NCBI RefSeq assembly: GCF_030867145.1
Contig: NC_134454.1
Location: 67,624,308-67,688,307, forward strand
Reading direction: 5' to 3'
Length of the DNA: 64,000 nucleotides
DNA from: Opisthocomus hoazin
Taxonomy: Eukaryota; Chordata; Aves; Opisthocomiformes; Opisthocomidae
Part shown: piece after piece, positions 1 to 12,395 of the stretch
How positions within the stretch are numbered: the stretch's first letter is position 1
Layout: every line of letters begins with the position of its first letter
Program-made: the position numbers and the translations under genes
Notes under the pieces: generated by a model
What the model was told of the DNA's origin: nothing
Database searches by the model: none
The model's input: only the letters and a program-made list of their open reading frames with translations

Positions 1-2364
1 GCACTAATAGTAAAGTGGGAATGAAAACCTGTGTCCACACACTTTAAGAGGCAGAGCGCACATCAGGGGAATACAGTCAATAGAAGCTGAAGCTACATGT
101 CTTTATCCTTCATTTTAGAGTTCACCAGCCATAGGGGAACGTGAAAGAACAGCTTAAACTGCTTCAGGAGAGGCATCAGCAACAACAGACTATAAAGAAG
201 GCTATTGCAGCCTTTTTAATATATTTTATAATGTGCAAAAAGCTAGTTCACACTACCCTAAGTACAAATAGTCCATTTCCTCATGGAGCAAATGTATCTA
301 CATCTAGGCTACTGTACTGTTAATGGAGAGAAACTACTAGTTTTGCATCTGATTTATCTGAATTATTTCAGACTGTCTCTTTCTGGGGACCTAAGATGAC
401 CAACTCTGATGTATGCACACCTACTCTGGGGTATTTATACTTCAACATGGCTCATCTCACTCTTTATGCCTATATTAAGAATTATGCAACTTCACAGTTA
501 TTTGTATACATGAAAACTATTCACGCATTTCAAAAGGCTGGCCAGATGCATCATAGCCAAAAATCAAGTAAACACAGTTCTTGTTTGAATACTGCACTGT
601 TAAGCTTACGATGGAAAAAATACTATGCAAAGTAAAACTATTTTCAGACATGCCACATATTGGTTCTACGGCTGGTCAAATACACACACATTGTCCCAGG
701 TTTCTGAGTAATGATTCTCTAAAAATGCAAACCAACTCCTTCTTCACTGTGACAATCTTCTCTTCTCCCCAGTTGTCATGAACTCCTGAGTGCATGGGGT
801 GGGCGGGGGTGGGGGAAGAAAAGCCTGCCAGCTCGGGTTAAAATGTTTTGCCTAATAAACACCATCTCTTTGATCTATGACAGCTGTAGACTTAGGCATC
901 TAGCCTTCATCCAGACTTTATCAATAAGGATGCACAAAACAGATCCCCCCTGAACACTGCAGAGACTCACAAAATGGCCACTGTATCCTGTGGGATACTA
1001 TCTTGTATTTTCAGGTTATTGTTTTTAAGCACAGTTCTCCAAAGCACATGCAGCTTTATTCACACTGCCTGATGTTTTTTCTGCAAACACTTTCCCCAGA
1101 GAAACAAATCTCTTACTCCTACACATCCCTGCCCTCACATTTACCTCAAACGTGTCACCAGAATTATCAAAAACTTTGTTCTCAACCTACTTGTTGCCTC
1201 ATTAATGTTTAAATGACTGACATTTGCATTCCAGTAAGCGAATTGCTGAAATCTTCCTTTGAAAAACTCAGAGTGGCATTCATGTCCTGAAACATCTCAT
1301 AGCACTAAAGAAGACAGCTTAGTATCTTTTATGTAGTTTTCATAGTTTGTTTTTCCCCATTCTGTGCAAAGAGGCTGTGCAATTCAATGAGGTAGGATAT
1401 CTCTGATGACAGCAATTCAAGATTAAAAATGAGATTTGTAAATATACAAATATTTCAAAAGTTACCATCAAGAACAACTGTATATTCTTTGTACATTCTG
1501 ACCAAAGTTCTGGGATGCACAGTGATCCTGCAATAACTTGGGATCCACTTCAGATATTGAAGGAGGGCTGGAGCAAGGGTAGTGCTAAACTTAGAAACTT
1601 AAGCTGTGTTTGTTGTTTCTCTGGTTACATGGCTCATCCTACCTCAGGTAATACAATGGCATTTCAAGCACATATAGGTTATAGCTGTATATCTCCGCAA
1701 TCCCTCTCTCATTGCTCACAGCAGACATTTGTTATTGCATATAACTGTATTCCAGGGACGTATTTGGAACTCACACAATTTTGTCTTGAAAAAGAGACAA
1801 ATTTAAAATTCATTGCCTTGCAATTTGTTTGGAATTAAAAACCCTAACCATGAGTCTTAATCTGAAACACAGAACTTGCTTTTTGCCCTGCGATATCAAT
1901 TCCTGAGTTCATTACATCACTACATAAAGAAAAGGAATTAAAAGCCACTTGCAGAAAATTTAAAATGAACAAAAAAAATATTCTGGATAATTGAATTTAT
2001 AGCATATAATATACCTGATCTTCTCAAAAAAAGTAAAAAAAAAAACCTAACTACTTATGTTCTGCATCCTCCTAGTCTGTGTCAAAAAATTAATGTCAGG
2101 AAAAGCAGTTGTTCTGTTACTTATAAATAACAGAGCCACCCCAAATTCCTACCTATGAAAACTTCATGAGACAATTTGCCATTATATACTTTTCCCATAT
2201 ATGAAAAAAATACTAATTTGTGACACAAAGTACTGGTGAAAGGAATGTATAGGTTTCTACGTTGCTGTTTTTCAGGGACTAGTGGTGTGTGTTTGTTTAA
2301 TTAGCAGAACTTCAGCACTACTAACAGCCTCTGTATTAGTACAGCAGCACCACATCAGTAGTGC
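1..2364. other. Intergenic, no gene recognised
   Basis: This is AT-rich sequence with only short chance reading frames (the longest about 107 codons, near 1.5-1.8 kb, with no domain I recognise). I see no splice-bounded coding segment, RNA gene or repeat family here. It lies more than 17 kb downstream of the IPO11 3' end. Confidence 0.6.
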
Positions 2365-4481
2365 AATGGAACACATTGTAAGATTCAAGGAGCTACTGGG
2401 AGGCATCCCGTGGGCCAGGGCTCTCGAAGGCAGGGGGGTCCAAGAGTGCTGGTCTCTCTTTAAATGTCACTTCCTCCATGCTCAGGAGCGGTGCATCCCC
2501 CTGAGAAAGAAATCGAGCAAAGGAGGCAGGAGACCTGCATGGTTGGACAAGGAGCTTCTAGCGGAGATCAGGTGGAAAAGAAAGGTACATGGAATGTGGA
2601 AAGAGGGGCAGGCCACTTGGGAAGAATACAGGAATGTGGTCAGAGCCACAAGGGATGTCAAAAACAACAAGAAGGGCTTCTTCAACTACATCAGCAGCAA
2701 AAGAAAGGCTAGGGACAATGTGGGGCCGCTGCTGAATGAGGCAGGTGTCCTGGTGACGGAGGATGCAGAGAAGGCAGAGCTACTGAATGCCTTCTTGGCT
2801 TCAGTCTTCAGTGCCAAGGCAGGCCCTCAGGAATCCCAGGCCCTGGAGGTAAGAGAGGAAGCCCACAGAGAGGATGACTTTCCCTTGATCGAGGAGGACT
2901 GTGTGAGGGATCGCTTAAGCTATCTGAATGCCCACAAATCCCCCAATGGGCCCCAAAGCATTGCTCCCACAAGTGCTGAGGGAGCTGGCGGATGCCATTG
3001 CTGAGCCACTCTCCATCATCTTTGAGAGGTCCTGGAGGACAGGAGAGGTGCCCGAGGACTGGAGAAAGGCCAATGTCACTCCAGTCTTCAAAAAGTGCAA
3101 GAAGGAGGACCCAGGGAACTACAGACCGGTCAACCTCACCTCCATCCCGGGAAAGGTGATGGAGCAGCTTATCCTGGAGGTCACCATCAAGCAAGTGGAG
3201 GAAAAGAAGGTTATCAGGAGTAGTCAGCATGGATTCACCAAGGGGAAATCATGCCTGACCAATCTGATAGCTTTCTACGTTGGCATGACTGGCTGGGTAG
3301 ATGAAGGGAGAGCCGTGGATGTTGTCTGCCTCGACTTCAGCAAGGCTTTCGACACGGTCTTCCATAACATCCTCCAAGGGAAGCTCAGGAAGTGTGGGCT
3401 GGATGAGTGGTCGGTGAGGTTGATTGAGAACTGGCTGAATGGCAGAACTCAGAGGGTTGTCATCAGCGGCGCTGAGTCTAGTTGGAGGCCGGTAACTAGT
3501 GGTGTCCCTCAGGGGTCAGTACTGGGCCCAGTCTTGTTCAACTGCTTCATCAATGACCTGGATGAAGAGTTAGAATGTACCCTCAGCAAGTTTGCTGATG
3601 ACACCAAACTGGGAGGTGTGGTAGATACACCAGAAGGCTGTGCTGCCATTCAGCGTGACCTGGATAGGCTGGAAAGTTGGGCAGAGAGGAACCTGATGAA
3701 GTTCAACAAGGGCCAGTGCAGATCCTGCACCTGGGGAGGAATAACCCCATGCATCAGTACAGGCTTGGGGAGGACCTGCTGGAGAGCAGCTCTACAGAGA
3801 GGGACCTGGGTGTCCTGGTGGACGACAGGTTAGCCATGAGCCCGCAGTGTGCCCTGGCTGCCAAGAAGGCCAATGGGATCCTGGGGTGCATTAGGAGGAC
3901 TGTGGCCAGCAGGTCAAGGGAGGTTCTCCTTACCCCCTACTCTGCCCTAGTGAGGCCTCATCTGGAGTACTGTGTCCAGTTCTGGGCTCCCCACTTCAAG
4001 AAAGATGAGGAGCTACTGGAGAGAGTCCAGCAGAGGGCTACAAGGATGGTGAGGGGACTGGAACATCTCTCCTATGAGGAGAGGCTGAGGGAGATGGGCT
4101 TGTTCAGCCTGAAGAAGAGAAGTCTCTGAGGGGACCTAATATATGCTTACAAATATGTGAAGGGTGGGTGTCAGGAGGATGGGGCCAAACTCTTTTCAGT
4201 AGTGCCCAGTGACAGGACAAGGGGCAATGGGCACAAACCGAAGCACAGGAAGTTCTGTCTGAACATAAGGAAGAACTTCTTCCCTCTGAGGGTGATGGAG
4301 CACTGGAACAGGCTGCCCAGGGAGGCTGTGGAATCTCCTTCTCCTGAGATATTCAAGACTCACCTGGACGCAGTCCTCTGCAGCCTGCTGTAGGTGACCC
4401 TGCTTCGGCAGGAGGGTTGGACTAGATGACCCACAGAGGTCTCTTCCAACCCCTACCATTCTGTGATTCTGTGATTCTGTG
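2365..4481 (+). mobile_element. CR1 LINE, 5'-truncated, ORF2 broken
   Basis: A CR1 non-LTR retrotransposon copy that starts in the linker between endonuclease and reverse transcriptase and runs to a normal CR1 3' end. The frame from 2.37 kb reads linker residues (RFKELLGGIPWARALEG). RT motif A (DFSKAFDTV) lies near 3.33 kb, motif B ([10 protein letters not shown]) near 3.50 kb and the catalytic FADD near 3.59 kb. The copy is dead. A 48-nt deletion relative to the 51.4-kb copy lies near 2.65 kb, frame shifts occur near 2.94 and 3.71 kb, and a CGA-to-TGA stop lies at 4127-4129. The tail reads [14 protein letters not shown] and then a stop near 4.39 kb, followed by the conserved hairpin region and three ATTCTGTG octamers (4458-4481). 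The 5' boundary is approximate. Confidence 0.95.
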
Positions 4482-7400
4482 AAGATGGATTGGCAATACC
4501 TGGATTTAATTGCATTGCCTACGTTCAGCTGTAGAGTTGAATGAATAGGTCTGGTAAAGCCTGCTAATATAATAGATTTATCCCCTTTCGTACTTTCAGA
4601 ACATTAAAGGCCTCTCAGGCGTAACTGTTATTCTGTATTCAGAAACATTCCACCGCAAAAGGGAGCCACTAGTTGTGTCTTTCCATTCATCAGTTACAAG
4701 GACAGAAAACCATATCAAGCTGTTAGTCCCTGCTATCATTTGTTATGATAATTACATTCCATACAGGATTATACCTCCTCTTCCTGTGTACTACCATTAA
4801 AAATTGCCATTATCCTATTAATACTGCTTTTGTTCTTCCTGTCTTCAGGTCCTTAAGCAGGAAGCTTTGTTGAAGTGAGGCTCTCATATTACAGAGATGT
4901 GGTTCAGTCAAACATATGCTTTCAGCAAATTATACAGCAACTATCTAAACCCAGGACTAATGTCTATGTCCCCCCTTAACTCAGACATGCTGTCTGTAAT
5001 ATACAGTCTGCTCCAAATTATAGCAATTTAACCAACAGATGAATTTCCTTGGTACTTCTGGTATTTTTGGTAGAGTACATTAGTGCCACATCATGCTCTT
5101 GAGATAGCACACACCTGTTAATTTTTCCTTGTCAGTTTCATGTGATACAGAGCAAGAAGCATCATCAAATAGAGAAGAGTTACAGTTTTAACTAGCTACT
5201 TCACTGGAAGAGTAACAACCCGTATTGTGAAGTGTGACACACAGAGGAACACAGAGTACTATGCCTACCAACAGTAACAAGGTCCAAGAAGAATCTGGAG
5301 CCAAAGAAAAAGATGAGAAGAGCAGCATTTCTGTCTGCAGTGCCTTAACCACCACCTCCGTTATTGCAATGAGAGTGCACCACACAGTGCAATACAACAT
5401 CCAGTCCTTGATGCTGCCTAGCAGGAGCCTGCATTGCCAAACACCTGCCTGTCCTGAGGGCCGAAGCAATGAGTAAAATACTCAGACTGCAGCTATATAA
5501 ATGATATGTACAGTCAGAGCTCAACACACAGCCAGTGTGACTGAGCTTGAAGCAGTTAGTTCTAATTCTTTTTACTGTTCATCCAATCCATAAGGCTTGT
5601 GTTGCTCGAGTAAGAGCCTCCCACCTTAGGAGCTGAATCATGGTTTCACTTCACACACCTCCCATCCAGTTCACACTCAAGCAGCCACAGTATCGAGCTG
5701 GAATTCTAAGTTTCAGTACATTTTCTGAAAACAAGATGAGCCCTAACATAATTGGGTGAATTACATATGAAGGCATCACACTTCATGTTATCAAGACCCT
5801 TGTTTCCTTTGCATGTCGACCAGTGCAGGCCAACTGTGGACTAGTTAGACCCATCAAAGTATTTTTAACTGGGCTTTAATGTTGCTCAGGTCAACAGTGA
5901 TGCATTAGAACATCCAGGCTGCAGATTAAGGAGGCAGCAGGTATAGATCTGAAATGCCATGCTGTTGATTAAGCTTGGTCTGGCAATGTTGGTTGGCTCA
6001 GATATGAAGTAATATGAGCATAATTTACAAATTCCAGGCCAGTTCAGACAGATAAGCACTACTACTGCTTCAGTGCCATAAAAGATCATAACAGGCCTTG
6101 TCTGAACCTACCCTAACACACGCAGATCCAAACAAGATGTTTCCGGCCACATTTCTTGACATGGGAATACTAGATTCAATAGTCCAGGGACATCTGTAGC
6201 AAAGTAATCCCTGGTGCAACAAAAATCATCAGTTTTGGCTCAGCATGGACTTCGCCAGAGTGGAGCTGGTTCTTGAAGAGCCTGTTATCCACGAGCCAGG
6301 TTCTGGAAAAAAGACAAAGCCGCAGGCTGCATCTAGCACTGGCACAGATGTAGCAGAACCCCAGAACTCAGGTCCTGGAAGCACAGGACACTAAGCAGCT
6401 CTGTAGGAGCAAGGACAGCCAGCTCTGACTCACAGCCTTAAAACCCAGCTAAGGGTCCACTTGGTACAACCGAGATCTTGGCACCATTTCTCAGTAATAA
6501 CATTCTCTAATACTGACATTATCCATGCAGTAAACTATAATTATTCTGATGTATGGGCCCCAAAATCTCAATGGAGAAAATACAAATCCTTCCACCACTT
6601 ACCCCAAGCACAAATAATTTATCTGTTGCTGACCTACGCTTTGCAATTTCACACTCTGAAAGACAGACTGGAGAGGAATGCATGCCCTGGATTAGGTATC
6701 ATTTCCCTCTACTACATTGCTTAACAATTTCTTACTGTGATAGTGTCTGTTAGCTTATTACTGTCACAATTTTTTGACTTTAAATTGTCTCTCTAATTAG
6801 CATAGAGCCTTGACTAAAGTCTATCCTATTTATGGGCCCTACGGCTTGTATTAATTATTTTATCCCAATTTGCTGCAAAATGAAGATGAGTTAGAACTTC
6901 AGTGTAACCTGGAAATTGAACATGAAGTACCTTGTACTTGCCTGGACTTAGGTTCGATTAGGATTTTATTATTGTAAGATTTTATTGACTTTGAAGTGCA
7001 AACATAACTGTGGGCAAGGGGAAATAGTACATATTTCAATATCATTTCTACTGAAAAAATCATCAAAGTGACTTGAATTTAATATTTGATAGACTGAACA
7101 CTGCAGAGATAAGATCACACAAAACATTCACTCTCTGAATGGTGCGGCAAATTTCCTACTGGGGTTTTTTGTTTATTTATTTTTTCTTAATCCAACCCAT
7201 ACTTCAAAGCCACATTTTTCACTGGTGATGCCTGCAGTAAAGCTTTAGATCTGTATTTGGGGCATGTGAAAATGATGAAGAGCAACTGTCCTCCTGTCAC
7301 TTGGTGGCTTACCACTGATTTGCTGCTGTTCAGCTCTGAAGCTCCAGTCCTACGCGCTCTTGGTGTGAGTTCACGGTGGTTTAAGCAAATGCATTGTACT

Positions 7401-8705
7401 TCCTATTGAAAACAGGAGGAGGTCATACACAAACAGCATACCAACTCCGACAAGCGGTAGCCTGGTATGCCATGATTTCCATTGCTACTGTATAAATATG
7501 GGTCTAAGCACCAAATAGCTTTTCTTTCTCCAAAACCGGAGAAGTTCTGGGAAACTTCTGAATGTGCTCAGATGCAATCTTCAAGGGCTTACTTCTCTGG
7601 GGGAGCTCTGAAAAACATAACATTCCTGGTAACAGTCACAGAAACACAGGTGAATGCACGCACACATACTAACATATACTGAACAGAACGTTATTACACT
7701 AACATTGTTTCCTGTGGTTTTCATGTTTTCCATCCTTTTGTATTTATCATTTTCATAGTTTGGTATCATTCACTTCTTGCCTTCTTCCTCACGTAAACTC
7801 TCATAACCTTCCTCTTTCTTTTACTTTTCTGAAAAACTTTTCCTCCAGAAAGCAGTTTTTCTATCCTCTTCCTAAGGCGGTCCATTTCTCCAACTTCTAC
7901 CGAGGGTATCTTGTACTCACCTGCTTTCTGTACGCAGGCAGTTGAAATTGTCCTAGCCCAAGCTGCGTGCAGAGAACATAACCTGGTCGTGTTCAAACTC
8001 TGCTGAGGAGTCACCGGCAGAAATACGCAATTCAGAAAAAATTCATCTGCAGTAGTGACACTGTGAGGTCCATGCTACCATTCCAATCCTCATGTCAAAG
8101 AGTAGTTTAAAAGTACAGTAAACACAAGGGCACAGCTGGAATCATTCTCAAGTGCCAACAGAAGCAAACACAGAATATTTCTGAAAGCCTGTGAAAACCC
8201 TCTCACTTTCTGATTACCAGTCCATTAAAGTCGCCAAAGATCTATGGCCAGCAGGATTCTCTAATACCACTGGTTTTTTATTTAATGGCAGCTTTTGGCT
8301 AACTTGCTTATTGTACATAACTGTAAAGGTAATGAAGTATATTAACAAGGGTGTAAGAAATATGTGTTGAAGGTAGTTCTGCTTACAAAAATCAAAAAAA
8401 AAAGATCCCACCAACCCCCAAAAAGCCACCCCCCACTTTTTTCCTCTCTTTTTTCCCTCTTTTTGAATCTGTTAAGTTGAAAAGGAAAATTCCAGTCTAG
8501 CACAGTGGTCAATCAGAAGCAGCATCCTGGAATACCTTACAATAAATGATAAATGAGATTCAAAATAAAATACAAAAATCAAACAGCCTCTGATACAGTC
8601 TGCTAGGTTTAAGTGTTCTGTATTACTCTAATGTTACTTCGAAATAGTGAGAAAGCGGCAGAAAAGAACAACAGTGGCAGAACAGAATAACATTGATAAC
8701 TTTCT
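4482..8705. other. Intergenic, no gene recognised
   Basis: Four kilobases of AT-rich sequence with scattered frames under 95 codons on both strands. None has recognisable domain content or the splice signals expected of an exon. No repeat family is identified by eye. Confidence 0.55.
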
Positions 8706-10604
8706 ATAGCATGGAATATTCTGGGTTGGAAGGGACTCTTAAAGGTCATCTAGTCCAAAACCCCTTCAGTAAGCAGGGACGTCTTCAACTAGATCAGGTT
8801 GTTCAGAGCCCCGTCCAACCTGACCTGAAATGTTTCCAGAGATGGGGCATCCACCACCTCCCTGGGAGACCTCTTCCAGTGTTTCACCACCCTCAGTGTA
8901 AAACCTCGCTTCCTTATACCATACCCAGTCTGAATCTATCCCCCCCTTAGTTTAAAACCATTACCCCTTGTCCTATCACAACAGGTCCTCCTAAAAAGCC
9001 TGTCCCCAACTTTCTTACAAGCCCCCTTTAAGTACTGCAGTCACTCCACCATAGAAAGCCACTAGGCTGTCAGGCAGGTCTTGCCCATGGTGAAGCCATG
9101 CTGGCTGTCTCGATCACCTCCCTATCCTCCCTGTGCCTTAACAAAGTTTCTAGGGGGATCTGTTCCATGATCTTCCCAGGCACAGAGGTGAGGCTGACAG
9201 GTCGGTAGTTCCTGGGGTCCTCCTTTCTACCCTTTTTGAAAATGGGTGCAATGTTTCCCTTTCTCCAGTCACCAGGGACTTCACCTGACTGCCACGACTT
9301 CTCAAGTATTACAGACAGTGGCTTGGCAGCTACATCAGCCAATTCCCTCAGGACTCTGGGACGCGTCTCCTCAGGTCCCATAGACTCCTGTATGCTCAGC
9401 TTCCTCACATGGTCACATACCTGGTCTTCTCTTACATTGGGAAGGACTTTGGTCCCCCAGGCCCTGTCTTGTGGTGCATCCACTCAAGAGGTGTGGGAGA
9501 CAGATTGCCAGTGAAGACTGAGGCAAAAAATTTGTTGAGCACCTCAGCCTTCTCCTAGCCCATTGTTACCAGTTTCCCAGTGTTGCTCATCAGAGACAGC
9601 ACGCTCTCTTTGACCTTCCTTTTCTGGATGACATACCTGTAGAAGCGCTTCTTATTCTTTGCATCCCTCACCAAGTTCAGCTCCAGCTGCGCCTTGTCCT
9701 TCCTGATGCTATCCCTGCACTCTTCCCAGGACACCTATCCCTGCTTCCACTGCCTGCGCATTTCCTTCTTGCCCTGCAGTTTGACCAGCAGGTCTTGACT
9801 CCGCCATGCCTGTCTCTTGTCTTCCTTGCCTGATTTCTTACAGCTGGGGATCGAGAGCTCTTGTGCTCTATGGAAAGCATCCTTAAAGATCTGCGAGCTC
9901 TGTTCTGCTCCCTTGTCCCTGAGGGCAGTTGGTCCTATTGACTAACTCCTTAACTCACTTGTGTTGGCCCAGTATTGCATCCCCTCTGGTACGGCTATTA
10001 CCTGTGTTGGAGTCGATGTAGCTTGAGTTAGCATGACGAGGCCGCTTAAGCGAAACAGTTAGCATAGCTGGACAGGCCGCTGGAAAGGGCAGCTAAGAAG
10101 AAACATGATGTGGGTTAGCAAAAACAAGACGTGTTCAAGGACGTGGAGGCAGTCTGTTGTTAGTGGCGTTAGTGCATAGTTACCAATCATAAGGGAATGT
10201 GGGGTGCGTGAACAGCGCGTGATTTATGTCTGTAGCCTATCCGAATAAGCGTGATCGCGTGTGCAGATATGAAAAATGTATATAACCACGCAAGCAGACC
10301 AATAAATCGAATCGACTGTGCATTGTATCAATGTGTGAGAGTCGTTCCTGTCCCTGCATGGATGCTGAAACTCGGCATACCTGGCTTAAGAAGTTATCCT
10401 CCATACTCTCCAGGATCTTCCTGGACTGCCTACAGCTTGCCATACCACTTTTCCACCAGATGTCAGGGCGGTTGAAGTACCTCAGCAGGACGAGAGGCTG
10501 CGATGCGATGCTTCCAACTCCTCCTGTTAGTTGCCCATGCTGCATGCATTGGTGTAGAGGCACTTCAACTGGGCTGTTGGCCGTGTCATCTTCTTAGAGG
10601 AACA
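8706..10604 (-). mobile_element. CR1 LINE, rearranged, interrupted by an LTR
   Basis: An antisense CR1. Its 3' end (GGGTTGGAAGGGACTCTTAAAGG, read on the plus strand in two parts from about 8722) is at the left. Relative to the 58.3-60.0-kb copy, roughly 850 bp is missing at a junction near 9.04 kb, where the 3' tail runs straight into RT sequence. The minus frame at 9070-9483 reads RT thumb/finger sequence ([37 protein letters not shown]). From 9.5 to 9.95 kb the linker continues. Right of the inserted LTR, the minus frame LVLLRYFNRPDIWW ... ASCRQSRKILESMEDNFL is the CR1 endonuclease (canonical LLGDFN), with the D of that motif mutated to Y. Both outer boundaries are approximate. Confidence 0.88.
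9999..10383 (+). mobile_element. Solo LTR with 6-bp target duplication
   Basis: The LTR proper is 10005-10377 (373 bp). It begins TGTTGGAG and ends CTCGGCA, the TG...CA termini of a retroviral LTR. It is bounded by a perfect 6-bp duplication, TACCTG, at 9999-10004 and 10378-10383. Inside are a TATA-like element (GTATATAAC, about 10.28 kb) and a poly(A) signal AATAAA near 10.30 kb in the expected order, which sets the plus orientation. A 6-bp duplication is typical of class II (ERVK/beta-like) elements in birds. No internal retroviral genes are present. The flanks on both sides are continuous CR1 ORF2, so the LTR landed inside that CR1. Confidence 0.88.
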
Positions 10605-11574
10605 CCCTTTAGTTTATGTCATTATTTTTACCATTTACAAACAGGTTTTACACAAAGTGTGAATTAAACCAGATTATTCTACTCAATGCCTGTGGGCAAT
10701 AAGGTAGTAAACATTTCAGTGTGTCTTCAGTGTTTAAGTCACACGTAGGTCCTTACACATTAAAATAAGGGCCTTGAACTCCTGAGATGGAGAGATCCAC
10801 TGGGGCGCTCATGCTGTCATGAAAAAAAAGTCTATACCCCCATCTCAGATTAAGGTACATATCTCTCTTGCTGTTTTACAAATGGTCTGAGCCAACACTG
10901 CTGGTTTTGTGTTTTGATGCAAATATGTGCATGGCTGGGTGCATGAGACACCGCCAAATTAAACAACAGATTCAAGGTTCGTCTGTCTGCACTCGTGCAA
11001 GTTCACCTAAAAAACAAGGATCAAATGATTCTGTCTTTCTCTCTTCTACCTCTGCGCACGTTTTGTGAACAAATTCGACCTTAAATACTATGAGATCACA
11101 TCATTCCTTCCACAATTAGTTTGCCAGCTGTAGGCATCAAGGCAGAAAGTCTTCTCTAAGTCCCATTCTGCCATTCTCCATATCAGAAGTCCTCCCTTTA
11201 CAAGGAATCCAAATAATATACCACCTCATCTTTCCTGAAGAGATCCTTACCTCCTTCTGGTCTTGCTCCTGAAATACCATCTTTACCAAGGTTCAGATAC
11301 TTCTGCTTCCTCATTACAAAATTTCTGTAAGACCCCTCCAGCCTGTGGAAATCCATGTCTTCTTGTTACTATGGGTCCACCCAGTCTCAGTACCCTAACA
11401 CTGAGCGGTTCTCTGTTCTAACCCACAAACAATCCTGTTTCTTTTCCTTAACAAGTAACCTTAAGATCCACGGAGTTTCACCATTTCACCTTCCTTACAG
11501 CAAGGATTTTTCCAGCCCGTCATTTACTCTGCAATTTCCCCCCTGAAACCTTTCCACAGTAAGACTCTCATATC
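10605..11574. other. Intergenic, no gene recognised
   Basis: About 1 kb of ordinary AT-rich sequence between two CR1 copies. Only frames under 70 codons are present and no motif is recognised. Confidence 0.5.
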
Positions 11575-11908
11575 TTGCGGGATCTTAGCAGCATGTATAA
11601 ACACCTGACAGGAGGGTATGAAAAAGAGGGAGATGGACTTATCTCGGTGGTGCCCACTGACAGGACAGGCGGCAGTAGACACAAATTGCAGCACTTGAAA
11701 TGCCATCTGAACACAAGAGAACACTTCCTCTCTTTGAGGGTGGTCAAACAAGTTGCCCAAAGAGGCTGTGGTGTCTCCGTCTGTGGAGACAATCAAAACC
11801 CAACCAGACACACTCCCAGGCAACCTGCTTTAGCTGACCCAGCTTGAGCAGTGGGGTGGACTAGATGATCTCAAGAGGTTCCTTCCTCCCAAAACGACTC
11901 TGTGAAAT
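11575..11908 (+). mobile_element. CR1 3' fragment, diverged
   Basis: A short, degraded CR1 3' end. The plus frame still reads YKHLTGGYEKEGDGLISVVP and TDRTGGSRHKLQHLKCHLNT, the C-terminal ORF2 motif seen intact as [20 protein letters not shown] in the 51.4-kb copy. It then ends with GGTGGACTAGATGATCTCAAGAGG and a degenerate octamer region (CTCTGTGAAAT). The divergence implies an older insertion than the 2.4- and 51.4-kb copies. Confidence 0.85.
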
Positions 11909-12039
11909 CTCATTTCCAGCTGTGTGAGCTTGTTCAAACTGTGTTTCTCCCTCAGCAATCAGATCCTCTAGGTCTCCATTTCACCAGCCCCAAGGAGAGC
12001 ACGACACTCAAGGGCTGACTCCGAACATCTGTTGCAAGG

Positions 12040-12395
12040 CTGATTAGCATTTCCCAGCACTGAAGCTCTATCTCCCTTTGCGTTGCTACACTGCCCTGCT
12101 CAGTTATGTTCCTTGCAGTTCCTATTTCACTGGCAAATTTTGCCAGTTCACTATTCATCTACGCTTCTGAATCATTCATCAAGTGAGATAAGAATCAGTC
12201 CTAATACAGAACCTTGTGGCATCTTGCTATTAACATTTTGCCAGGTTGAAAATTGCTTATTCACCTTCTCACTTTCTATCTCTCAGTTATTTAGATGTTA
12301 GAATTTCATCTCTGGCTGCACAACCACCCAGTCTCCTTTACTGGCCTCTGTGCCGCAGCTTTCTGAAAGTCCAGCTCCTCTCATTCAGACATGCT
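12040..12395 (-). mobile_element. Old CR1/L3-like LINE remnant
   Basis: The plus-strand text (GGCAAATTTTGCCAGTTCAC ... CTAATACAGAACCTTGTGGC ... CTTTCTGAAAGTCCAGC) resembles the antisense of the RT region of ancient vertebrate CR1/L3-type LINEs, between motif A (DFSKAFD) and motif C. No frame remains open. Recognition is from memory of the family consensus and boundaries are approximate. Confidence 0.55.

Noticed and set aside
2808..3230. Minus-strand frame of 140 codons inside the 2.4-kb CR1 (and similar frames in the other CR1 copies)
   Set aside because: It is a shadow of the CR1 RT reading frame on the opposite strand and recurs in every copy of that segment.
5188..5469. Hydrophobic minus-strand frame of 93 codons suggesting a small membrane protein
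   Set aside because: Leu/Val-rich text arises by chance. No signal of splicing, promoter or homology is seen, and a plus-strand frame overlaps it.
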